Assembly: GCF_015773195.1 (NCBI RefSeq)
Contig: NZ_JADWYK010000008.1
Coordinates: forward strand, 124,001 to 188,000
Direction of reading: 5' to 3'
From: Hymenobacter guriensis
GTDB lineage: Bacteria > Bacteroidota > Bacteroidia > Cytophagales > Hymenobacteraceae
DNA length: 64,000 nt
The position numbers and the translations under genes are program-made. The notes under the pieces are model-generated. The model saw nothing but the letters and a program-made list of their open reading frames with translations. It ran no database searches and was not told where the DNA came from. Position 1 is the first letter of the stretch. The number at the start of each line of letters is the position of its first letter. Below, piece after piece: positions 55,825 to 64,000 of the stretch.

Positions 55825-56635
55825 TAAGCTGTTTCGGCAGCGCCTGCAGGGCCACGCGCCCACGCCGCCCGCCGACCTCTGGAGCCGCCTGGAGGCGGAG
55901 CTGCAGCCCGAAAAGAAAAAGCGCCCGATGATGTGGGTGTACTCCATGGCCGCCGCTATTGCCCTGCTGCTGATGGTGGGCGCCGGCTGGTTGCTGCGCG
56001 GCCCGCAAAGCCCCACCACGGGCTCCGAAACCCCGCTGGCCGCCACCGAAACGCCCGCCAGCGCCCCGGCTTCGGTTATGGAGACGCCGGCCCCGGAAGC
56101 TTCCAAAGAAAAAATGATTGCCCAGGCAACGCCCTCCCCGGCCCCCGCATCTACCACCCCAGAAGCCCGGCCCGCCGCTGCAACCCGGCCCCAGGCCTCG
56201 GCCCCGGCGCTGGTAGCCGCGGCCTCCCGCCCGGCCCGCCCCCGCTCTGCGGAGGCTTCTGCCAACCCCACCACCAAGAGCTCTTTCACGGATGTAGCCG
56301 TGGTTCGGCCGCCCGATGCGCAACCGGAGCGTACTCAGGCCGCGCCTGCCCCAACTACTCCCGCCCAAACACTGGTGGCTTCGGCTACGCCCGCTGCTTC
56401 CTCGGCCGCTCCGGTCGGCCCGATTGAAGTGGAAGTGCGTCGCCAGGCCGAAACGCCCGCTGCCCTCGCGGCAGCTGCTCCCGACCGTCGGCCGCGGCTG
56501 GGAGGTATTCTCCGGCAAGTGCGCAACGCCGTGCGTGGCGACCAGGTGAACCTGGCCGACGCCGGATTGCCGGAAACCCTGACGGTGCAGGCCCGCGTGG
56601 CTGGGCGCACCCTCACCAAAACCATTCAACTCTAA
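55805..56635 (+). CDS. Probable membrane-bound anti-sigma factor
   Basis: 276 residues from the ATG at 55805, overlapping the sigma gene. A short cytoplasmic N-terminus (DIDKLFRQRLQGHAPTPPAD, LWSRLEAEL), one membrane helix at about 42-65, then a long Ala/Pro/Thr-rich periplasmic part and a small C-terminal segment (LTVQARVAGRTLTKTIQL). The N-terminal LFRQ...W..LE pattern recurs in Bacteroidota proteins encoded after ECF sigma factors. No zinc HxxxCxxC motif is present, so sigma inhibition is inferred from position and topology. Confidence 0.7.
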   Translation: MQPEDIDKLFRQRLQGHAPTPPADLWSRLEAELQPEKKKRPMMWVYSMAAAIALLLMVGAGWLLRGPQSPTTGSETPLAATETPASAPASVMETPAPEASKEKMIAQATPSPAPASTTPEARPAAATRPQASAPALVAAASRPARPRSAEASANPTTKSSFTDVAVVRPPDAQPERTQAAPAPTTPAQTLVASATPAASSAAPVGPIEVEVRRQAETPAALAAAAPDRRPRLGGILRQVRNAVRGDQVNLADAGLPETLTVQARVAGRTLTKTIQL

Positions 56636-56656
56636 CAGTTTCTTCTCTTTTCAGCT

Positions 56657-57793
56657 ATGAAACGCTTTTCTGCTCTGCTGGCTTTCCTGCTGCTGGCGGT
56701 GCTGGCTCCCGGCCGCTCCCTGGCCGCCTCTTCGGCCCCCACCAACGACGACACGATTATGGTGAAACTGCCGAACCAGGCCACCATGACCCTCTATGTA
56801 AAAAACAAAGAGCAGCTGCGCCAGATGCGCACCTACAAGCTCGACTCCCTCATGCTCCTGCTCGATGCCTATATCACCCAGGCCGAGGCTGCGGGCAAAA
56901 ACTCGAAGACCGACCAGGTGACGCTGGAATTCTACCCCGCCAAGGAGCGCCCCGGCACCAACGCCCCCGAGCAGATTCGGGTAACGGTGCGCAGCCAGGA
57001 CGGCAAAGGCCCCGCCAAGACTGACCGCGTGGACGTGATGCTGGGCAAGATGGGCGTGACGGTGAAAGACTCCGACAACGAAGACGGCGTGTCGGTACAC
57101 ATCGGCCGCTCGCCTTCGGAAGACTCCATCCGCAACGTGGAGCGCCAGGCCCGCCAGGAAGAAAAGCGCAACCGCCGCGTGCACCAAGACTTCACCCTCG
57201 ACCTGGGCCTGAACACGCTTGTACACCGCCCGCCGCTGCTCGGCGGGGAAGACTTCGAGCTGCGCCCGGTGGGGTCCCGCTACGTGAGTTTGAACTGGCA
57301 CTACGATGTGCGGGTAGGCGACAAAAACTCGCCCCTGCACCTGATTACCGGCCCGGAGCTGGCCTTCAACAACTACATGCTGGATAAAAACTTCCGCTTC
57401 CGGGATGTGGACGGCGTGACGATGGCAACCAAGGAGCCCACGTTGAGCCTGGAGAAAAGCAAGCTGGCCGTGACGACCCTGAACCTGCCCCTGATGGCCG
57501 TGCTGGACTTCGACGACAGCAAGGGCCGGAACGTCTTCCGCATCGGGGCGGGCGGTTTTGTGGGCTACCGCCTGGGCGCCCACACCAAGCTGAAGTACGA
57601 AAGCGAAGGCAGCACCCGCAAAGACAAGGACCGCGGCAACTACAACCTCGAAGAGTTCCAGTACGGCGTGCAGGGCACCGTTGGTATCCGCAACATCGAC
57701 TTGTTCGTGAAATACAACCTGAACGACACGTTCAAGGCCAGCCGCGGCCCCGGAGGCCAGACGCTGAGCTTCGGCCTCTCCCTCTGCAATTAA
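56657..57793 (+). CDS. Exported outer-membrane beta-barrel-like protein
   Basis: 378 residues with a signal peptide (first about 24 residues, ending SLAAS). The N-terminal third is mixed alpha/beta with a helical stretch (EQLRQMRTYKLDSLMLLLDA). From about residue 175 it reads as alternating beta strands of the PorT-like barrel kind (DFTLDLGLNTLVHR, FRIGAGGFVGYRLGAHTKLK, GVQGTVGIRNIDLFVKYNL) and ends in a strand, LSFGLSLCN. Third gene of the sigma/anti-sigma cassette, 21 bp after the second, and likely a regulon target or sensor. Confidence 0.75.
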   Translation: MKRFSALLAFLLLAVLAPGRSLAASSAPTNDDTIMVKLPNQATMTLYVKNKEQLRQMRTYKLDSLMLLLDAYITQAEAAGKNSKTDQVTLEFYPAKERPGTNAPEQIRVTVRSQDGKGPAKTDRVDVMLGKMGVTVKDSDNEDGVSVHIGRSPSEDSIRNVERQARQEEKRNRRVHQDFTLDLGLNTLVHRPPLLGGEDFELRPVGSRYVSLNWHYDVRVGDKNSPLHLITGPELAFNNYMLDKNFRFRDVDGVTMATKEPTLSLEKSKLAVTTLNLPLMAVLDFDDSKGRNVFRIGAGGFVGYRLGAHTKLKYESEGSTRKDKDRGNYNLEEFQYGVQGTVGIRNIDLFVKYNLNDTFKASRGPGGQTLSFGLSLCN

Positions 57794-57830
57794 CGCCAGC
57801 CGCTACGCAAGTCGTAGCCGCCCACGAAAG

Positions 57831-57874
57831 AAAAAGACCGTCCTGGTGCGCTTGACAAAGCAGGACGGTCTTTT
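57831..57874 (+). terminator. Rho-independent terminator of the sigma cassette
   Basis: AAAGACCGTCCTG (ending 57845) pairs with CAGGACGGTCTTT beginning 57861, 15-nt loop, with a TTTT tail. Confidence 0.9.
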
Positions 57875-57902
57875 GTGTTTTCATCCCTCACGCCCAACCG
57901 TT

Positions 57903-58652
57903 ATGTCCATCCCTACAATTGAAACTTCGCCCCAGCCGTATGCCCGCCTGGGCGGCGCGCTCTACCTGGCTATTATCCTGTTCGGGGCGTTTGCGGAAGG
58001 GTTTGTCACCAGCAAGCTGATCGTGGGCGGTGATGCCGTGGCCACGGCCCGCAACATCCTGGCGGAGCCGGGGCTCTGGCGCCTCGGTGTGGCCGTCAAC
58101 GTGCTGGTGGTGCTCTGCGCCGTGCCGCTACTATGGATTGAGTTTATGCTGCTGCGGCCCGTGAGCAAAAGCCTGGTACTGCTGGCGCTGCTGCTGAATG
58201 TGGTTTCCCTGGCCGTGGAGGCCGTCAGCAAGGTGTTTCTGCTTTTGGTACTGCCCACGCTGGAGAATACCGGCCACCTCAGCGGCCTTGGCTCCGGGCA
58301 GCTGCCCCTACTGGCCGGCCTGGCCCTTCGGTCGCATGATATTTCCTTCAACATTGCGCTTATCTTTTTCGGGGGCACCTGCCTGCTCAATGGCTACCTG
58401 ATTCGGAAGTCGGGCTATTTCCCACCCGTGCTGGGCGTACTGCTGCAGGTGGCGGGTGCGGGCTACCTGGTAGCCTGCTGTGCCGCGCTGTTTGCCCCGG
58501 CTCTGGCCGATATGCTCCTGCCCGGTATCCTGCTGCTGCCGCTGGTGGGCGAATCAGCCTTTTGCCTGTGGCTGCTGATTAAGGGCGTCAACCAGCAGAA
58601 GTGGCATGAGCGGGTACACGGGCCAGGCACCCGCGCCTTGGCAGTTGGCTAA
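57903..58652 (+). CDS. DUF4386 family membrane protein
   Basis: 249 residues from the ATG at 57903 (MSIPTIETSPQPYARLGGAL). Six or seven membrane helices. DUF4386 features: ARLGGALYLAIILFGAFAEG near the N-terminus, the SKLIVGGDAVATARNILAEP loop, and FGGTCLLNGYLIRKSGYFPP later. Function unknown. A terminator separates it from the upstream cassette. Convergent with the SpoU methyltransferase, 13 bp between stops. Confidence 0.88.
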   Translation: MSIPTIETSPQPYARLGGALYLAIILFGAFAEGFVTSKLIVGGDAVATARNILAEPGLWRLGVAVNVLVVLCAVPLLWIEFMLLRPVSKSLVLLALLLNVVSLAVEAVSKVFLLLVLPTLENTGHLSGLGSGQLPLLAGLALRSHDISFNIALIFFGGTCLLNGYLIRKSGYFPPVLGVLLQVAGAGYLVACCAALFAPALADMLLPGILLLPLVGESAFCLWLLIKGVNQQKWHERVHGPGTRALAVG

Positions 58653-58665
58653 CACCCGCAACCGC

Positions 58666-59412
58666 CTACAGCTGCCGGAAGAAATTATCCAGCAGAATGC
58701 CGGCCGAAATAGCCACGTTCAGGCTTTCGGCCTGGCCCCGCCCGGGAATGTGCAGGCGGCGCGTGAGGCACTGGTGTACCTCGGGGCGGAGGCCGTGGCT
58801 TTCACTGCCCATCACCAGCACACCCCGGGGCGCCAGCGTGAGGTGATGCACGTTGTCGCCGGCCAGGTCGGCGCCGTAGATGGGCGCAGTGGCGGGCAGC
58901 GAAGCCAGCCAGGCTGGCAGCTCGCGCTGCCACACCGGCACGCGGGTGAAGGAGCCCATGGTGGCCGCCACGGTTTTGGGGTTCCAGGCATCGGTGCAGG
59001 TTTCGGAGCACACCACGCCCGCCAGCCCGTACCAGTCGGCCAGGCGGATGAGGGTGCCCAAGTTGCCCGGGTCGCGCACTTCATCCAGGGCCAGCAGCAG
59101 ATTATCGGTGGCGGCGGGCAGCGGTTTTTCGGTCGGAATGCGGGCTACGGCCAGGGCCGTGTTGTTGGTAGCCAGGGTACCCAGCTGGGTTAGCTCGGCT
59201 TCCGAAACCACCTCCACCGGTACGCCCGCAGGCACTTCCTCCCCGATTTTTGCGGCAAATTCGGCGGTCAGGAACACGCGTTCCGTTAGAAGTCCTGAAC
59301 TTAGCAACTCCCGCACGCTCTTGCCGCCTTCTACCAGGAAGGCGCCGTGCCGCAGCCGGTACTTTTTCTGCTGCAGGGAGTGTACGTACTTGACAACTGC
59401 TTTTGACACCAT
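58666..59412 (-). CDS. SpoU/TrmH family RNA 2'-O-methyltransferase
   Basis: 248 residues. An N-terminal RNA-binding substrate domain (about 1-90), then the knotted SPOUT domain with its three motifs: motif 1 DEVRDPGNLGTLIRLADWYG, motif 2 GVLVMGSESHGLRPEV and motif 3 SLNVAISAGILLDNF. Methylates a ribose in rRNA or tRNA using SAM; the site is not predictable. Its start region lies 12 bp from, or overlaps, that of the divergent BamA-like gene, depending on the start used for the latter. Confidence 0.93.
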   Translation of the reverse strand: MVSKAVVKYVHSLQQKKYRLRHGAFLVEGGKSVRELLSSGLLTERVFLTAEFAAKIGEEVPAGVPVEVVSEAELTQLGTLATNNTALAVARIPTEKPLPAATDNLLLALDEVRDPGNLGTLIRLADWYGLAGVVCSETCTDAWNPKTVAATMGSFTRVPVWQRELPAWLASLPATAPIYGADLAGDNVHHLTLAPRGVLVMGSESHGLRPEVHQCLTRRLHIPGRGQAESLNVAISAGILLDNFFRQL

Positions 59413-59423
59413 ATTCTTCTGTT

Positions 59424-61937
59424 GTGCTGTCTGCGCCCCGGCGAGTTATTTCCTGGCTGATTCTTGGATTGAGCCTGGCCGCGCTGCCGGGCTGCTCGCC
59501 CACCCGGCTGCTGGCCCCCGGGCAAACCCTGCTGTACCGCGCCCGGCTGCAGGGCGCCAGGGAAGTGAATGCCGACCGGCTGGAAGCCTTGTACCAGCAA
59601 AAGCCCAATACCCGGTTTCCGCTGCCAAAGCTAGCAATCTATCAGCTGGGGCAATACTTCTACAACCCCGAGCGCCTGCAGCGGCAGCTGGAGGAAGAGC
59701 GCACCAGGTACGACTCGCTGATCCGGCTGGCCGGCCGCGACTCCGTGACGGTGGGCAACCTGCTGCTCAAGCGCGAAAAGCACACCCAGCGCCACCAGCT
59801 GGTGCTGAGCAAGGGCAACGCCCTCATGCGCATTGGCGAGGCCCCGGTGGTGTACGATTCGGCACTGACGGCCCGCACGGTAGAGCAGCTGGGCATTTTC
59901 CTTCGTTCCCAGGGTTATTTCCGCAGCCAGGCGCGGGCCGAGCAAACTGTGCGCGACCGGCGCGTGTCGGTGACCTACCACGTGGTGGAAAATGCCCCGT
60001 TCCGCTATGCCCAGCTCGACTACCACATTGGCGACACGCTGGTGGCGGGCGTGGTGCTAGCCGGCAACAAAAACTCCCTGCTGCATCTGGGCGACCGGTA
60101 CAACGAGGAAATTATTGGTCTGGAGCGCGCCCGGCTGGAAACCCTGCTCAAGAATGCCGGCTACTACGACTTCCGCCAGCAGTACGTGAGCCTGGAGGCC
60201 GACACCAGCTTTGCCCCCGGCACCGTGCGCCTGCGCACCATTGTGGCTAACCCCGGCCCCGGTGAGCGGCACCGCGTGTACACCATCCGCCGCGTGAACG
60301 TGTTTACCGATGCCGGCACCACCCGCTTCGGGGTGAAGCGCGACACCGTGCGCCGCGACTCCATCAGCTTTCTGGCTTACCGGCACCGCTACAGCTCCAA
60401 GGTGCTCAACCAGCGCGTAGAAGTGCGTCCCGGCGCCCGCTACAGCCTTTCCAACACCCAGACCACCCAGCGCCAGCTCGCCGATCTGGATATGTTCCGC
60501 TTTAACAACGTGGTGTACCAGAAGGTGGCTGGCGACAGTGCCAGCGGTCTGGCCCGCCTCGATGCCAACATCTACGCCTCGCCCCTGAAGAAATTTCAGG
60601 AAACCACCGAGTTGGGCGCTACCTACTCGGCCGAGCAGCTTGGGCCCTTTGCCAACGTGCGGGTGAAAACGCGCAACCTGTTTGGTGGAGCCGAAATACT
60701 TGAAGTGAGCGTGCGGGCGGGCCTGGAAGGTCAGTACCGGCAAACCGTAGCCCCTGGGCAGGATAATACCTTTCTCACCACCCAGCTGGGCGGCAACGTG
60801 AGTCTGATTCTGCCGCAGTTTCTGGTACCCTGGCGCACCAACCGCTTCCTGACGCGCTACAACCCCAAAACCCGGATTTCCACTTCCTACACCTACGTAA
60901 AGCGCCCCGACTACACCCGCACCAATCTGGAGGGCAGCTACGACTATATCTGGCAGCGCAATGCGTACCAGCAGTACGTGGTAACGCCACTGAACGTGAG
61001 TTTGATTAATACCAGTAAGCTCGACTCAGCCTTTCGGGAATACCTAAAAACACTGGCCAACAACGGAGCCTTGCTGCGCAGCTTCAGTCGGCAGCTGGTG
61101 CCCAGCGCCAGCGCCACTTCGCTCTACAACAGCAACGACTTCAACCAGACCCGCAACGCCAGGTACTTCCGCGTAACTGCTGAAATAGGAGGCTTAGGAC
61201 GGAGCCTCTACACCCGCCCTGACCCCAGCACGGGCGAACTGGAACTGGCCGGCATTTCCGTGCTCGACTACGCCCGCTTCAACGCCGACTACCGCCGCTA
61301 CTACCGCCTCACCCCCGCTACCTACTTGGCCTGGCGCCTGAACGGGGGCGTGGCGCACGCTCTTACCCGCACGAACTTTATTACGGATGGTAGAGCCAGC
61401 GCCTCGTATGCTATTCCCTACGACAAAAACTTCTTTGCCGGCGGGGGCTCCAGCCTGCGGGCCTGGCGTCCCCGGCGCCTCGGGCCGGGCTCCTACTTTG
61501 CGCCTCAGACCGATAAAAGCGGGAACCCGCTCTACGACAGTCGAGGCAAGCTTATCCAGGACGAGAATGTAGAGCAACCTGGCGAGCTGCTGCTGGAAGG
61601 CAGTGTGGAGTACCGGTTTCCCATCTACGACTACATTCACGGAGCCTTCTTTACTGATTTCGGCAACGTGTGGTCGTTGCGCACGGACGACCCGCGCGAG
61701 GGCGCCAATTTTGCCGTGAATCGCTTTTACCGGGAAATTGCCGTGGGCAGCGGTCTGGGCCTGCGCTTCGACTTCACTTTCCTGATTATCCGGCTGGACG
61801 TGGCGGCCAAGGTGTACGACCCCACCGCGCTGCCCGGCGACCGGTGGGCGCTGGGCCGCTTTGCGCTCTGGCGCAACGATGCCAAGCCCTGGCTGAACAC
61901 GCCCACCGTCAACGTAGGCATCGGCTACCCGTTCTAA
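59424..61937 (+). CDS. BamA/TamA family outer membrane protein (lipoprotein-type signal)
   Basis: 837 residues from a GTG at 59424; a TTG at 59403 is an alternative that would overlap the divergent methyltransferase. The signal peptide ends AALPGC, a lipobox, as in TamL-type proteins of Bacteroidota. POTRA-like segments span about 35-370, followed by a 16-strand Omp85 barrel with YDKNFFAGGGSSLRAWRPRR (the conserved G-x-R-x-W loop/strand) and a final strand ending GYPF. It probably assembles or inserts outer-membrane or surface proteins; no TamB gene is adjacent in the window. Confidence 0.9.
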   Translation: MLSAPRRVISWLILGLSLAALPGCSPTRLLAPGQTLLYRARLQGAREVNADRLEALYQQKPNTRFPLPKLAIYQLGQYFYNPERLQRQLEEERTRYDSLIRLAGRDSVTVGNLLLKREKHTQRHQLVLSKGNALMRIGEAPVVYDSALTARTVEQLGIFLRSQGYFRSQARAEQTVRDRRVSVTYHVVENAPFRYAQLDYHIGDTLVAGVVLAGNKNSLLHLGDRYNEEIIGLERARLETLLKNAGYYDFRQQYVSLEADTSFAPGTVRLRTIVANPGPGERHRVYTIRRVNVFTDAGTTRFGVKRDTVRRDSISFLAYRHRYSSKVLNQRVEVRPGARYSLSNTQTTQRQLADLDMFRFNNVVYQKVAGDSASGLARLDANIYASPLKKFQETTELGATYSAEQLGPFANVRVKTRNLFGGAEILEVSVRAGLEGQYRQTVAPGQDNTFLTTQLGGNVSLILPQFLVPWRTNRFLTRYNPKTRISTSYTYVKRPDYTRTNLEGSYDYIWQRNAYQQYVVTPLNVSLINTSKLDSAFREYLKTLANNGALLRSFSRQLVPSASATSLYNSNDFNQTRNARYFRVTAEIGGLGRSLYTRPDPSTGELELAGISVLDYARFNADYRRYYRLTPATYLAWRLNGGVAHALTRTNFITDGRASASYAIPYDKNFFAGGGSSLRAWRPRRLGPGSYFAPQTDKSGNPLYDSRGKLIQDENVEQPGELLLEGSVEYRFPIYDYIHGAFFTDFGNVWSLRTDDPREGANFAVNRFYREIAVGSGLGLRFDFTFLIIRLDVAAKVYDPTALPGDRWALGRFALWRNDAKPWLNTPTVNVGIGYPF

Positions 61938-61978
61938 GCTGCGTCGAGCCTGCTGGCTAATGGCTTAGGTGTTGACAC

Positions 61979-62017
61979 AGAGCATCCTGCTTAATGCGCA
62001 GGATGCTCTACTTTTTT
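61979..62017 (+). terminator. Rho-independent terminator between convergent genes
   Basis: AGAGCATCCTGC 61979-61990 pairs with GCAGGATGCTCT 61998-62009, 7-nt loop, then ACTTTTTT. Ends the BamA-like gene. Confidence 0.92.
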
Positions 62018-62044
62018 AGCAGCAGCTTGGCTTTCCACATGTCC

Positions 62045-64000
62045 TCAATACGCCAGCAGCTCACGCAGGGCGGCGGCTACTTTGTCGGGGTTGGGCAGCA
62101 TTTGCTTTTCCAACTCCACGTTGAGGGCAATGGCGGGCAGGTTGGCGGCACCCAGCGTAAACACCGGCGCATCGAGCTGGCGGAAGCAGTGGCGCTGAAT
62201 GCGGCCGGCCAGGCTTTCGGCGAAGGAGTTCAGCAAAGGCTCCTCCGTGAGTACCAGGGCTTTGCCGTGGCGCTGCACCGCCGCCTGCACAGCTTCCCAG
62301 TCCAGCGGATTGAGGGTGCGCAAGTCCAGGATTTCCACCTGACCGGGAAACTGGCGGCTGGCCGTTTTGGCCCAGTGCACACCCATGCCGTAGGTAATGA
62401 CCACGCAGGTTTCGCCACCGGCTAGCTTGTCGGGGGCGGCTTCCTGGGCTACGGCGGCCTGGCCCAGCGGAATCACATAGCCGGCGGCGGGCTCCACGGT
62501 TTTGGCATCTTCGGTGCCGGGCACCTTGCTCCAGTACAGGCCTTTGTGCTCCAGCATCACCACCGGGTTGGGGTCGAGGAAGGCGGAGCGCATCAGGCCT
62601 TTCATGTCAGCGGCATTGCTGGGGTACACCACCTTGATGCCGCGGATGGTGAGCAGCGTGCTTTCAATGGAGCCCGAATGATAGGGCCCGCCCCCGCCGT
62701 AGGCCCCGATGGGCACCCGAATCAGGCTTTGCACCGGAAACTGACCGTTGGAGAGGTAGCACGACTTGCTCAGCTCTTCCACCAGCTGGTTGAGAGCCGG
62801 CCAGATGTAGTCGGCAAACTGGATTTCGACTATGGCCTTGGCGCCCACGGCACTCATGCCGGCCGTGCTGCCCACTATGTAGGCTTCCTGAATGGGCGTG
62901 TTGAACACGCGGGCGTCGCCGTACTTCTTGGCCAGCAGCGCCGCCTCCCGGAACACTCCCCCCAGCTCCCCGCCCACGTCCTGACCGTAGAACAAGGCCT
63001 CGGGAAACTCCCGCAGAATATCATCCACCGCGTGCAGGGCGGCATCCACCATCAGGGCCTTGTCGGCGCCGGCGGGGCTCCGCTCCCCGGTTTCCTGGGT
63101 CACGGCCGACGGGGCAAACTCGTGGTCGGCAAAGGTAGCCGGGTCGGGGTTGGGTGCCGCCAGGGCGCGCTGGTAGTCGGCCAGCACGGTGGCGCGGGCT
63201 TCTTCCCCCAGCTCCCGCAGCTCCTGCTCGGTAAAGTCGAGGGCCAGCAGCTGCTGGTGGAAGCGGGGCAAAGGGTCCTGGGTGGTGTGGTGGGCGAGGT
63301 TGTCGCCGCGGTACCACTCGCGCCGCACGCCGCTGGTGTGGTGGCCCAGCAGCGGGCACCGGGCGTGCACCAGCACCGGCCCCCGCCGCTGGCGCACGTA
63401 GTCGGCGGCCTCGCGCATCCCGGCATAGCTGGCCAGGAAATCGGCTCCGTCGAACTGCAGGCGGTGCAGGCCCTTGAAGCCAGCCGCAAACTCGTAGGCA
63501 TCCATGGAACGCATTTCGCGGCCCGTGGCCGAAATACCCCACTCGTTGTCCTGCACCAGATAGATGATAGGCAGCTGATGCAGGGCGGCCATCTGCAGGG
63601 CTTCGCTTACTTCGCCTTCGGTCATGGCGCCGTCGCCTATGGAGCAGAGCACCAGCGGCTTCGCCGTTGAATTAGTAATTAGTAAGGAAGAATGAGGAAT
63701 TGTGTTTCCTTCAGTAGAAGTCCGCGTTTCTTTATCAGTCTTAATTACTGATTTCTCATTGCTAATTACCTCCTGTCCTTCCAGGTACTTGATGCCGTGA
63801 GCCATGCCGGTAGCCGGTATGGCCTGCATGCCCGTGGCCGAGCTTTGGTGCGGAATGGTGGGCAGGCCCGCCCGCCGCAGAGAAGGGTGGCTATAGTACG
63901 TGCGGCCGCCGGAAAACGGGTCGTCGCGCTTGGCCATCAGCTGCAGCATCAGCTCGTAGGGCGCGAGGCCCATGCCCAGCAGCATAGCATCGTCGCGGTA
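62045..64000 (-). CDS. 2-oxoacid dehydrogenase E1, alpha/beta fusion (5' end beyond window)
   Basis: The frame is open to the right edge, so the N-terminus is missing; 651 codons are visible. E1-alpha part: DPFSGGRTYYSHPS, IPHQSSATGMQAIPATGMAHG, the thiamine-diphosphate motif GDGAMTEGEVSEA followed by NEWGIS. E1-beta part from about the middle: FYGQDVGGELGGVF, PIQEAYIVGSTAGMSAVGAK, FPVQSLIRVPIGAYGGGGPY, and C-terminal TEEPLLNSFAESLAGRIQ. Branched-chain or pyruvate dehydrogenase type. About 35 residues between GIKYLEGQ and KPLVLCS derive from an inserted heptamer-array repeat (63669-63768), which leaves the frame intact. Confidence 0.92.
   Translation of the reverse strand, partial: YRDDAMLLGMGLAPYELMLQLMAKRDDPFSGGRTYYSHPSLRRAGLPTIPHQSSATGMQAIPATGMAHGIKYLEGQEVISNEKSVIKTDKETRTSTEGNTIPHSSLLITNSTAKPLVLCSIGDGAMTEGEVSEALQMAALHQLPIIYLVQDNEWGISATGREMRSMDAYEFAAGFKGLHRLQFDGADFLASYAGMREAADYVRQRRGPVLVHARCPLLGHHTSGVRREWYRGDNLAHHTTQDPLPRFHQQLLALDFTEQELRELGEEARATVLADYQRALAAPNPDPATFADHEFAPSAVTQETGERSPAGADKALMVDAALHAVDDILREFPEALFYGQDVGGELGGVFREAALLAKKYGDARVFNTPIQEAYIVGSTAGMSAVGAKAIVEIQFADYIWPALNQLVEELSKSCYLSNGQFPVQSLIRVPIGAYGGGGPYHSGSIESTLLTIRGIKVVYPSNAADMKGLMRSAFLDPNPVVMLEHKGLYWSKVPGTEDAKTVEPAAGYVIPLGQAAVAQEAAPDKLAGGETCVVITYGMGVHWAKTASRQFPGQVEILDLRTLNPLDWEAVQAAVQRHGKALVLTEEPLLNSFAESLAGRIQRHCFRQLDAPVFTLGAANLPAIALNVELEKQMLPNPDKVAAALRELLAY
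63669..63768 (-). repeat. Paired heptamer arrays inserted in frame within the E1 gene
   Basis: Plus-strand reading: left arm 63669-63703 (GAATTAG, TAATTAG, TAAGGAA, GAATGAG, GAATTGT) and right arm 63734-63768 (ATCAGTC, TTAATTA, CTGATTT, CTCATTG, CTAATTA), five 7-nt units each, inverted, spacer 30 nt. Strikingly A/T-rich inside a GC-rich gene. It encodes Ser/Thr/Glu/Lys-rich residues (EVISNEKSVIKTDKETRTST and onward). Confidence 0.8.

Noticed and set aside
55637..56629. 330-codon minus-strand frame
   Set aside because: Opposite the anti-sigma candidate; Gly/Arg-rich reading of its Ala/Pro repeats.

Overview
The window is 64 kb of GC-rich chromosomal DNA from a member of Bacteroidota, most likely Hymenobacter or a close relative (Cytophagales, Hymenobacteraceae). 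The grounds are TAnnTTTG promoter elements, DUF2911, DUF349, YqgE, DUF4259 and GH97 proteins, a Bacteroidota-type E1 alpha/beta fusion and Bacteroidota-style lipoproteins. No phage, insertion sequence, CRISPR array or plasmid gene was seen. The genus is inferred from gene content and base composition, not from a marker gene.

Layout. 1-2.5 kb: fatty acid hydroxylase, Crp-type regulator and a DUF2911/TPR protein, all on minus. 2.6-11.4 kb: a complete histidine operon, hisG-hisD-hisC-[unknown gene]-hisB-hisH-hisA-hisF-hisIE, headed by a promoter and a previously unlisted 42-codon leader peptide with seven histidines in an eight-residue run, which suggests ribosome-mediated attenuation. 11.5-17.4 kb: GNAT acetyltransferase, then a surface-glycan or lipid-modification group (GT2, lipid-A N-domain protein, UDP-sugar epimerase, GDPD-like enzyme, ArnT-like transferase). 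17.4-19.3 kb: an uncharacterised winged-helix-like protein next to about 800 bp of gene-free, hairpin-rich DNA. 19.3-26 kb: gyrA with a TPR partner, HD hydrolase, aspA and small proteins. 26-34 kb: serine hydrolase, ECF sigma factor, lipoprotein, tRNA-Thr, DUF349 and YqgE proteins and a membrane-protein pseudogene. 34.5-45.5 kb: pdxH, DUF1015, maf, catalase, gpsA, a TolC-HlyD efflux pair without its pump, and sdaAB. 45.6-64 kb: tryptophan dioxygenase, TPR protein, second DUF2911 protein, MFS transporter, GH97 glucosidase, FAD oxidoreductase, a sigma/anti-sigma/outer-membrane cassette, SpoU methyltransferase, BamA/TamA-like protein and a truncated 2-oxoacid dehydrogenase E1 fusion.

The most unusual signal is a family of about 65-110 bp elements. 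Each is a pair of inverted arms, and each arm is an array of about five degenerate 7-nt units (35 nt); some copies use 8- or 9-nt units. The unit sequence differs completely from element to element while the architecture stays the same. They occupy gaps in the his operon (2974-3038, 3903-4000, 9796-9900, 10663-10770) and lie at 35180-35279, 39051-39132 and 54817-55156. One (63669-63768) sits inside the E1 reading frame without breaking it. They resemble the short tandemly repeated sequences of cyanobacteria in unit length, but the paired inverted arrangement and unit-level divergence are not something I can match to a named family.
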